From: Tuctoria greenei
Taxonomy: Eukaryota > Streptophyta > Magnoliopsida > Poales > Poaceae
Assembly (NCBI GenBank): GCA_036927565.1
Contig: JAYESD010000007.1
Span: forward strand, 125,648,230 to 125,712,229
Direction: 5' to 3'
Length of the DNA stretch: 64,000 nucleotides
The notes under the pieces are model-generated. The model was not told where the DNA came from, ran no database searches, and worked only from the letters and a program-made list of their open reading frames with translations. The translations under genes and the position numbers were made by a program. Below are positions 1 to 8,951 of this stretch, in pieces (position 1 is the stretch's first letter; each line of letters opens with the position of its first letter).

Positions 1-354
1 TTAACGAGTTTTTGGAGGTTACCCTATTGAGGATGGGTTTGACGATGAGGCAACACCCCCTCCAGGGTGTACAGCCGAGTGGGAACCCTGCACGCCGCCA
101 TAGTTTGAGTGTTGCTAGTGCAAAGTATCCCTGGCATGGAAAACTTTGCTTTTTGCATAGCTAGTGCTGAGAGCGTAGCTATGGTATGTATATATTTCTT
201 TACATCCGCTAGTATTGTGAAAACTTCCGCTGTGTATTAAATAAAAGACTTGTTCTTGTACTTTATTCTGGTTCTATTCTTGTAAACTGTTGGGTGTCGC
301 ATCGCACGACACCACCCAATGAGATCCTCGGATGTGTGGATTCCGGTCCCCACA
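1..354 (+). repeat. 3' end of the 5' LTR of element I
   Basis: These 354 bases match 11938-12291 with two differences, at the G/C within the first 20 bases and a C/T near 230. The segment ends in CA directly before the primer binding site. It contains an AATAAA polyadenylation signal at 240-245. The first ~3.7 kb of this LTR is outside the window. Confidence 0.96.
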
Positions 355-358
355 GACA

Positions 359-370
359 TGGTATCAGAGC
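359..370 (+). other. Primer binding site of element I (tRNA-Met type)
   Basis: TGGTATCAGAGC lies four bases after the LTR end. This 12-mer is the classical plant retrotransposon primer site complementary to the 3' end of initiator tRNA-Met. Confidence 0.95.
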
Positions 371-544
371 TTCATTGGGAACAGTGTACCGGAAAAGAAC
401 ATATTTTCAAAAATTAGAAACTTGAGTGAGGAATTAGTTATATGCCGTTATAAGGAGTAATATTAGTATAAGATATAAAGGTGGTAAACTAACTATGTGT
501 TATTATATTCTGTAACGATGCTCCGACATCAGGTAAGAGGTAAG

Positions 545-1200
545 GTACGCCACCGAGAGCGGATCAATCTCGGTAAGCTCAGCATACGAGAGGTGGTATG
601 TGAAATTTCCGTGGCTTGGCACGGAAAGTCAATATGAGTCTTTGAAACTTTCCATGTTTCTAAGAACATATGACACGCGGTACCCCAGCGTGACACAAAG
701 TTAGAGGGAAACCCCGTCGGGTGGTATGTAACCCGATAGTGTGTTCTCATATCTATGAGAACATGCGAACACGTATGCCCGAGCGTGTATAAGCCGGATC
801 GTACGGGAGTCTTTGCTGTACAGATGTATTTACAGCCATGTACCTCGAGACATGGCCTCGCTCGAGGACGACTCACGCCAGAGTCGTATGCATTTACTTT
901 TAGTTATATATTATTGTGACTGCCTGCCGTGTTTCCCCGTGCCGCCCTTGAGGTGCGAAGGTGTGAAAGAGGATTGTTTGTCTTCTGCAGGTAACCTAAC
1001 TCCGGTAGCAACCTGTGTAGAAGCCGTTTGCGAGGGAACGATATAGGAACCACCTATAGACGTAACCGGATGTACCGGATAGAATTTCCTTTCGTGAGGC
1101 ACGTAGTACCGTCAGTATCAAACATGATACTAGACCCTCCCCACCGACAGAACGGTTGCATTGTGTTTTAAGAAAGTCCGACTATCAGATACTGATAATT
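545..1200 (+). other. Leader of element I packed with stem-loops
   Basis: Ten perfect short inverted repeats lie in about 650 bases: 553-558/568-573, 606-613/620-627 (8 bp), 674-678/688-692, 717-722/731-736, 742-750/755-763 (9 bp, 4-base loop), 843-849/861-867 (7 bp), 868-874/881-887 (7 bp), 1042-1047/1053-1058, 1114-1120/1125-1131 (7 bp) and 1183-1188/1192-1197. The tract lies between the primer site and the first long ORF, where retroelements keep packaging and dimerisation signals. That function is inferred; the stems are read directly. A splice-donor-like CAG/GTAAC sits at 988-995 inside the tract. Confidence 0.6.
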
Positions 1201-2320
1201 TCGGGCTCGACTTGATAAAATGGATAGGACCAAGATTCTTGCTTTCTGGTAGAAGTAGCTCAACTTCGCCAGGTTGTAATCTTGGTTAGCAATTAGATAA
1301 CATAAGCATATCCTACATGAATGGAAAGCTCGTGAAGGTCTCTCCAACTTTTCCGTTGACCATAAAGACAGAAAAGCTTGTTAATCTGTTGAAAACTGGG
1401 GTTTACTGTAATTACTCCATATGAACCCACCTTTGTACCGTTTCTGTATTCTTGCCATAACTCACTGTAGAAAAATCCACTACCTTATTGGGATATATGT
1501 TTGAGAAGGGTAGGTGGAGATTCACGAGTTTGTTTTGGGGAGTCCTTCCTGATTTTAATTAGAGTTTAACCAAATCAGGAAGTCAGCACAGTAAACTGCA
1601 TGACTGCTGATGCAAACCAGTCAGCTTTACTGTTGAGTTTGGATAATTATAACCCCTAATCCAGAACAGTGATATGGTTACGCATATACATTTCTGGAAA
1701 GCTTAGGAAGCCATCTATCAACTTTATTTATCACTCCTGACCTGAATCTAGGTGTAGCTATGCCTAATTCCATTTGTCGCAAATTTGGTTCCTGCAGTCC
1801 AGAACTTGGAACAGTTTGCACATAATTGTGAATTGATGCATAATACCTTCATGACAAGGTTGTCGTGGTGGAACTTCTTTAGTTCTGGATTGTTAACACG
1901 ATGTTACTCAATGTTTATTTTGACACTACCTCAATATCTTATCATGATGAACCTGTATAGAATGTGGAGATAAGCCCATATACAGGGGAGGTTCTGTCGA
2001 AATTTTCAGAACCCTTGAGTCAACTTAAAACTGGTATAGATTGTTCATACTAGTTCAACAGTGGCTGTATGAGTACAATCTGGAAAGGTTTTGAAGTGTA
2101 CTACAATTTTTGTATTCAACATAAAGTTTAGTTCTGACTTCTTCTGTATGAAACTTACGGGTTAATGCAGACAGGTCAGATAAACCAGAACTGTACTCAT
2201 TTCCAGATTGCAGCTTTGACTGAACCAATTGATTATGGATATTTCTTTTTGTCCCACTTCATCAGTGATTGGGTCGAATACTTAAACGGTGTATTGACAT
2301 TCGGGTATATTTGTCCACAG
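1200..2320 (+). other. Untranslated leader of element I, no credible gene
   Basis: AT-rich sequence with only short unrelated ORFs. It ends in a pyrimidine-rich stretch and CAG at 2318-2320, which resembles a 3' splice site directly before the ATG of ORF0. Confidence 0.6.
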
Positions 2321-3286
2321 ATGGCAGCACCAAGAATTCAGTTGCCTAATGGATGGGTGTTCTCAACATGCACCGGGCACGCCGGTTTTCCGGACGTGTT
2401 TGCACGGTTGCTCGGCCAGTTTGGCTATTTGGTGTTACCTAGCTATTGGGGCAAGAAGTTCCAGGAGGGCGGTATGTGGAGTTGCACCATCTACGTCGAT
2501 GTGCCTGCCGGTCCACCACACCTCGGATGGGCTCCATACTCCATCAAGATCAAAGGGTTGATATTAGAAGAAACATGGAGCTACGCCGCAAGTGTTGCCA
2601 TAGGGAGGTTTTGCAAACTCCATTACCGTCATCTGGTGGGTACTCCGTATGAGTTCTTTCCAGTCAACGGCAGGGCTTCTGAAGCCTGGGCAACCCGCTT
2701 GCTTGCGGAGGTGGGAGAGCATGGCGAAACATCCGCAACAGCCTTAGCGATGTATGCAGCAGCCTCACATCGCGAGAAGGGTAATCAAAGGACATGCATA
2801 AAAGAATTGACAAACAATCTGAAGCAAGCCATGAAGCGAGCAAATCACTTTGAGTGGGCAAATGACGGACTTAGGGATATGATGGCTCCTCTTAATCATC
2901 GTTTGAACCTTAGGGAGAATCAATGGCATGATGCTGTTATGGATTTGGCCGCGTCTCGCCAGGAGACTCTAGAGAGAGATATTGATCTGGAGGCAAGCCT
3001 ACTTTATGGGCACCAACGGGACACACAGTTGAACGTGGTGACTGCAGACAGGGATCAGTCCAGAGTAGAGACTCAGAGCTGGAAGACCAGCTGTGAACAG
3101 GCTCAGCAAGAGAATGAGGCCTGGGGGATGTTTATGATACAGGCAGATTGGCAAGCTATGGCTGCCAAGAAGACGTTGATGTTGAACGATGTATCAACTT
3201 CTACTCCAGCACCCGTATCAGAGGTGCCTAGCCCTGAAGATGAAGAAGAAGAAGAAGACCCAGAGGAACTTGAATACGTCGAGTAG
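2321..3286 (+). CDS. ORF0 of element I: extra protein upstream of gag, function unknown
   Basis: An intact 321-residue frame in the same orientation as gag-pol. An upstream in-frame ATG at 2165 would add 52 residues. I prefer 2321 because it follows a splice-acceptor-like TTTGTCCACAG and because the residues before it are hydrophobic and unremarkable. The N-terminal ~110 residues look globular, with several aromatic residues and a segment (about residues 65-105) of alternating strand-like and helix-like character. Residues ~140-270 are rich in charged residues, Gln and Ala and probably helical or coiled coil. The last ~20 residues are a strongly acidic tail containing a run of Glu. I see no zinc knuckle, protease or polymerase motif. 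From memory, several rice gypsy families (RIRE2/RIRE3/RIRE8) also carry an 'orf0' in this position. The frame is uninterrupted, which suggests it was under selection until recently. Confidence 0.75.
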   Translation: MAAPRIQLPNGWVFSTCTGHAGFPDVFARLLGQFGYLVLPSYWGKKFQEGGMWSCTIYVDVPAGPPHLGWAPYSIKIKGLILEETWSYAASVAIGRFCKLHYRHLVGTPYEFFPVNGRASEAWATRLLAEVGEHGETSATALAMYAAASHREKGNQRTCIKELTNNLKQAMKRANHFEWANDGLRDMMAPLNHRLNLRENQWHDAVMDLAASRQETLERDIDLEASLLYGHQRDTQLNVVTADRDQSRVETQSWKTSCEQAQQENEAWGMFMIQADWQAMAAKKTLMLNDVSTSTPAPVSEVPSPEDEEEEEDPEELEYVE

Positions 3287-3656
3287 AGCGTATTGAAGTT
3301 AGATGTGGTAGCACTTCCGCCAACACCGGGCGGCATATAGTTAAATGGTTGCTAGTGTTTCTCTTTTGTGACCATGTTTGTGTCATATTAAGAGTAATGG
3401 TTGTGGTGTCTAGATAATTAGATGAGTATGACATGTCAGGAAGGCCAAGTATGGTAGAGATGTATTTCCATAAAGGGAGTCCATCATTTTGGGTTTACTA
3501 CTGTAAGCTTGGTCTTGAGATGATATATTTTGTATAAAGTTTGTGCTTTATCAATATATGTAAATGTTATGCATCGTCTATTATTGTCTACCGCATTTCT
3601 AAGGGAGGATGAACTTGAGGCAATGGGACTTACCGTGTTATTCATTATATTGCAGT
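3287..3656 (+). promoter_or_regulatory. Spacer between ORF0 and gag, ending in a splice-acceptor-like site
   Basis: 370 bases without a credible ORF. The last bases are pyrimidine-rich and end TATTGCAG at 3648-3655, one base before the gag ATG at 3657. This looks like a plant 3' splice site and could let gag be translated from a spliced transcript that skips ORF0. No transcript evidence is available here. Confidence 0.45.
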
Positions 3657-6600
3657 ATGGTGCGTACTCGTACAGCCTCAGAGGTGGGAGGATCTAGTGG
3701 AGGACAGGGGGATGACACACCACCCCCGGGGCAGAATACGCCTCAGACGCAACCACCTCCACCACCTCCAACCACACTCCCCAGGAGTCTCGCGGAGGTT
3801 CTCGCTGCAGTGCTCGGCTCGCGCGACGAGCAAACCGAGTTACTGCGGATGTTGGTGCAGCACTCGTCCCGTCAAGGGGGACGACAGGATGATGGACCGC
3901 GTCAGCAATTTCAAAGTTCCTACTCTGATTTCTCATCGACACACCCACCGGTATTCAGAGAAGCCGATGAACCGTTGGACGCGGATAACTGGCTCCGCAC
4001 CATTGAAGGAAAGTTCGGTTTACTCGCGGTAACCGAACAGCAGAAGACGTTGTTTGCAGCGCAACAACTGCAGGGGTCTGCCGGTGCGTGGTGGTCCAAT
4101 TACCTTGCCGCACGCCCCGCAGGCCATGTTGTAAGCTGGACCGAATTCCGGGAGGCATTTCGCGCCTACCACATCCCTCCCGGGATTATGAGGAGGAAGC
4201 TTCAAGAGTTCTTGGAGCTAAGGCAAGGAGGAAGGAGTGCATACGAATACTCCAAATCATTCAACCACTTGGCCCAATATGCTCAGGACCAAGTGAATAC
4301 CGAAGATCGGAAGCGGGAATGTTTCTACCGGGGTTTGAACCCCAAGTTGAAGGACAAGCTTGTCCTGTTCAACCGCGGCAGCTTCAACGACATAGTCAAT
4401 GCCGCTATCATGCAGGAGGACGCTACGCGCGAGCTGTCCTCCGATAAAAAGAAGAGGGGTGCTCCACAGAGCAGAGGAGGTGGTACTCCTCAGAAGTACC
4501 GTATGGTGTATCGATCACCATCCGGCCAGAGGTGGCAGCCGCCATCGCGACCACCAATGTTCCGTGGTCGTCAGTTCAATAACGGCGGATTTCGGCCGCA
4601 GCAACAACAGGGGATGGTTCCACGTGCACTTCCACCTCCACCACGTGCACCAGGATTCCGTCCTCCCCTTCGTATTGGCCAAACCCCGTACACGTGTTTC
4701 ACATGTGGACGTACGGGGCACTTCGCCAAGGATTGTCCGCAGAATCGACAAGGCGGAGGGCAATCATCCTACCAGGGGGCCAACCCCCCCCCCCCCCCCC
4801 CCCCCCCCCGCAATCAGTTCAAGAAGCCAGCCACCAGACCCGGCAACATCCACCACCTCGCCATCGAGGACGTTCCAGAAGGTGCACCCGTGCTCACGGG
4901 TACGTTCTCTGTCTTAAATCATTCCGTAGTCATACTCTTTGACTCCGGAGCTTCACACAATGTCATTAGTAAATCTTTGGTCATTACAAGTCAATTACCT
5001 GTTACCTCCACAAAAACTCCATATATGATTTGCACTCCAGCAGGGAGGGTAGTAACATATGAAGTAGCTCATAAAGTGCCTCTTGATCTAGATGGGAACG
5101 TCTATCCTACCTCCTTCATTATTCTAGAAACTCAAAAGCTAGATATCATCTTAGGAGTGGCATGGTTGCAATACCATGGTGCTATCCTTGATATCGTTCC
5201 TCGAAAGATTTATCTAAACTCTCCACTCCATCAGCCCCAGGTTCTCAATATTGAGAACATCATTCCATTAGACCCATCCACTCACAACACCGAGGTTATG
5301 GAACTTAAGGATATTCCGGTAGTATGTGAATACCCGGACGTGTTTCCTGAAGATCTTCCTGGTATGCCTCCAGAGAGAGATATAGAGTTCAAGATTGAAC
5401 TTGCACCAGGAACAGTGCCAATTTCAAGACCACCCTACAAGATGGCACCCAAGGAACTTGCAGAACTTAAAGAACAATTAACCGAACTTGAGAACAAAGG
5501 TTTCATACGTCCAAGTTCATCACCTTGGGGTTGTTCTGCACTGTTTGTAGAAAAGAAAGATAAGACCTTGAGGCTGTGTGTAGACTATCGTCCACTTAAT
5601 GCTGTCACCATCAAGAACAAGTATCCACTACCGCGCATTGATATTCTTTTCGATCAATTGGTGGGTGCTAAAGTGTTTTCGAAGATGGATCTTCGTTCTG
5701 GTTATCATCAAATTAGAATCCGACCAGAAGATATATCCAAGACAGCATTCTCAACAAGGTATGGACTGTATGAGTACCTGGTTATGTCCTTCGGATTAAC
5801 CAACGCCCCGGCTCATTTCATGTATCTCATGAACTCAGTATTCATGCCGGAATTGGACAAGTTTGTCGTGGTCTTCATTGACGACATACTTGTGTATTCA
5901 AAATCCGAAGAAGAACATGCTCAACACTTGCATATTGTGCTTCAGCGATTACGGGACCATCAGTTGTATGCTAAATTCAGCAAGTGTGAATTCTGGATCA
6001 ACCAGGTGCCATTTTTAGGGCACATCATATCAGCAGAAGGTATTGCAGTTGATCCAAGCAAGATCAAGCAAGTCCTCAAATGGGAGTCTCCAAAGTCTGT
6101 ACATGAAGTCCGAAGTTTCCTGGGTTTAGCAGGATATTACCGGAGGTTTATACCCAGTTTCTCCAAAATAGCTAAACCAATGACAGAACTTCTGAAGAAA
6201 GGACAAAAGTATGTATGGACTGAGGCATGTGAGGCAGGTTTCAAAGCATTGGTGAAACACCTTACAACGGCACCAGTTTTAGCCCAACCAGACACAACCA
6301 AAGCATTTGATGTCTATTGTGATGCATCTGGGATTGGTTTAGGTTGTGTGTTAATGCAAGAGCGAAGAGTGATCGCGTATGGATCGCGACAGCTTCGGAA
6401 CCACGAGCAGCACTACCCGACTCATGATCTTGAGCTGGCTGCTGTGGTGCTAGCATTGAAGATGTGGAGGCATTATCTACTGGGTAATTTAGTACACCTC
6501 TACACTGATCACAAAAGCTTGAAATACATCTTCACCCAGAAGGATTTGAATATGCGACAAAGGCGATGGTTAGAATTGATCAAGGATTACGAAATTGAGA

Positions 6601-6815
6601 TCCACTACCATCCAGGCAAGGCGAATGTAGTCGCCGATGCACTGAGCCGCAAGTCCCATGTCAACAATCTTTCCCTCACCACAATGGAAGGTAAAGAAGG
6701 ACAGAGTCTTTACTTGGTTCCATATGCAGCACTCTACAACCTAGCTCTCATTCCTACCATCAGGGAGGATATTGTAGCAGCTCAGAAGGAAGACAAGGGG
6801 ATGTCGCATATTTGA
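3657..6815 (+). pseudogene. gag-pol of element I, first part (Gag, protease, RT, RNase H), ends at an in-frame TGA
   Basis: I start at ATG 3657 (MVRTR...), just after a CAG acceptor-like site. ATG 3609 in the same frame would add 16 residues. The Gag capsid-like domain spans about 3948-4370, and the CCHC knuckle CFTCGRTGHFAKDC is at 4695-4736. A run of 26 C (4784-4809) encodes a proline linker. The protease motif FDSGA has its Asp codon at 4941-4943. Reverse transcriptase covers about 5430-6000, with the catalytic FIDD at 5874-5885. RNase H follows (about 6300-6650) with the YCDAS and ADALSRK motifs. The frame stops at TGA 6813-6815. The same frame then continues without a shift into integrase, so one nonsense codon separates two otherwise intact halves. 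As it stands, this copy could make Gag, protease and RT/RNase H but no joined integrase, unless the TGA is read through. Confidence 0.93.
4784..4809 (+). repeat. 26-base poly-C tract inside gag-pol
   Basis: A homopolymer of 26 C lies between the Gag zinc knuckle and the protease and is read as prolines. At this length the gag and protease reading frames stay joined. A change of one or two bases would separate them. Confidence 0.9.
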
Positions 6816-6821
6816 CAAAGA

Positions 6822-8189
6822 ATGATAAAGGGGGAAATGAAATGTTTCCATAGTGACAAAGAGGGTACCATCTGGTTTAACGACCGTATAGTGGTACCCC
6901 GAAACATGGAACTTAGAAAGAAGATACTGGACGAAGCTCATTTATCCAAGTATTCCATTCATCCGGGAAGCAACAAGATGTACCAAGATTTGAAGAAGAA
7001 ATTATGGTGGACTCGGATGAAGAGAGAAGTAGCTAAATACGTGTCCGAGTGTGATAGGTGCCGGCGAGTGAAGGCCGACCATATGAAGGCAGCTGGACAG
7101 CTTCAACCTTTAAGCATACTGGCTTGGAAATGGGAGGATATCAGTATGGATTTCATTGTTGGGTTGCCTCCCACTCTCCATAAACACGACTCCATTTGGG
7201 TGATCGTTGACCGATTGACCAAGTCGGCTCATTTCATACCGGTCAGCGTGGCATACGATGCGAGGCGATATGCGGAAATTTATATCTCCAGAATAATATG
7301 TCTACATGGTGTACCCTGTACCATCATCTCAGATCGTGGGGCTGTATTTGTTTCGCGATTCTGGGAACATCTTCACGATGCACTGGGGACAAAACTGATT
7401 CGGAGCTCGGCTTATCATCCTCAGACCGATGGTCAGACCGAACGGGTGAATCAAGTGCTAGAGGACATGCTCCGTGCCTGTGCCATCCACCAGGGCAAGA
7501 ACTGGGATGATCACCTACCTTTGGCGGAGTTTTCGTACAACAACGGTTACCAGGCTAGCATCCAGATGGCACCATATGAAGCTCTCTATGGCCGAAAGTG
7601 TCGCACACCCTTGAACTGGTGCGAATCAGGTGAACGGGCAGTGTACGGCATCGACTTAGTAAATGAAGCCGAGGATCGAGTTCGCACTATTCAGGCAAAT
7701 CTCAAAGCTGCTCAGTCTCGTCAGAAGAGCTACGCGGACAAACGACGTCGACCTCTTCATTTCGAAGTTGGAGATCAAGTTTATCTCCGGGTATCCCCTA
7801 TGAAGGGTATCCATCGCTTCGGGGTAAAAGGGAAGCTAGCTCCCCGCTTTATTGGGCCATTCGCAATAATCGAAAGATACGGACCTGTGGCATATCAATT
7901 GGAGTTACCAACGTCACTTTCAGGAGTCCACAATGTATTCCACATTTCCCAATTACGGAAATGCCTTAAGACTCCAGCTGATATCCGCATAGAGGATTTG
8001 GAAGCTCTCCAACCAGATCTCACCTATTCCGAGCATCCAACTCAGATCATCGATGAAAAGACTCGCACCACAAGAAGCCGCACCTTACGTTTCTACAAGA
8101 TCTTGTGGAGCAACCACAGTGCCGAAGAGGCCACGTGGGAAAGCGAGGAGTATCTTAGAACGAACTATCCGGACTTGTTAGCGGCATAA
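6822..8189 (+). pseudogene. gag-pol of element I, second part (integrase with chromodomain)
   Basis: Continues the gag-pol frame directly after the TGA at 6813-6815. The integrase HHCC zinc module covers about 6939-7075 (HPGSNKMY ... CDRC). The catalytic core has Asp at 7149-7151 (SMDFIVG), Asp at 7332-7334 (SDRGA) and Glu at 7440-7442 (TDGQTER), so the DDE triad is intact. The C-terminal ~45 residues (about 8060-8185) match a chromodomain, with the aromatic and acidic pattern FYKILWSNH...EATWESEEYL. In chromoviruses this domain is thought to steer integration toward marked chromatin. The stop is at 8187-8189. It is called a pseudogene only because no start codon context or frameshift signal links it to the upstream part. 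Confidence 0.92.
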
Positions 8190-8246
8190 ATTCGATAGAT
8201 CCTTTTTCCTTTGCCTTCTTTTGTAATCTCGGGACGAGATTCTTTT

Positions 8247-8259
8247 AAGGGGGGAGGAA
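8247..8259 (+). other. Polypurine tract of element I
   Basis: AAGGGGGGAGGAA lies immediately before the TG that opens the 3' LTR. It is the expected plus-strand primer. Confidence 0.93.
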
Positions 8260-8944
8260 TGTAAAACCCCACTTTTATGGCATGTTAAGTTCATATGGGT
8301 TTTGTGATCAACTATTTTGGATCTCCAATATAATAGTACACATGAACTATGCCATCCAAAACTTTTCTTGCACTCTTTGTTAGATTCTTTTATCATGGGT
8401 ATTAGACTTCACCATGAATCCAAATTATATTCTATTCACCTTTTAAGAATAAGAATTTTTGGATAAGGATTAGTAAGCAATGCACAATGAAGCCCTAATA
8501 AGCTCTAAATCAAATATTCAAATTAAGGGCTCTAAATTTTTCCATGAGCTCCTAAATTCCTCAATAGCATGCTTACAAAGTTTCAAGATTTTAGAAACTC
8601 ATCTACTATTTTTATTGAGGTGCTTGGCAAATTTGAATCAAATTCAAATCTGAATTTTAATTCTTCTCCAACTTCTTTAAACATAATAATTGAGTTCACC
8701 ATTGTGTTCAGAATAATTCATGGGCCATCTCCACAAAATTTCATGATTTTTGGAGTTGATCTTCTATTTTTAAATGAATTAGTAACTGAACTGTGGGGAG
8801 AATCACTGGACAGTGGGCCCCACATGTCAGCCCCCTTTTAAACGGATCAGCTCAACCCCGCCACCTCTGCACCGACGCGCCCCCGCTCGACACCGCGCGC
8901 GCGCATGCAGCTCCAGCGAGCTGCCTGCTTGCTCGCCGCGGCCC

Positions 8945-8951
8945 TATAAAA
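8945..8951 (+). promoter_or_regulatory. TATA box in the LTR of element I
   Basis: TATAAAA in a GC-rich context, followed by pyrimidine-rich sequence typical of a plant 5' UTR. It is the best candidate for the retroelement promoter. Confidence 0.7.

Noticed and set aside
3694..4205. Minus-strand ORFs over gag
   Set aside because: Shadows of the gag frame of element I; no independent start context or domain.
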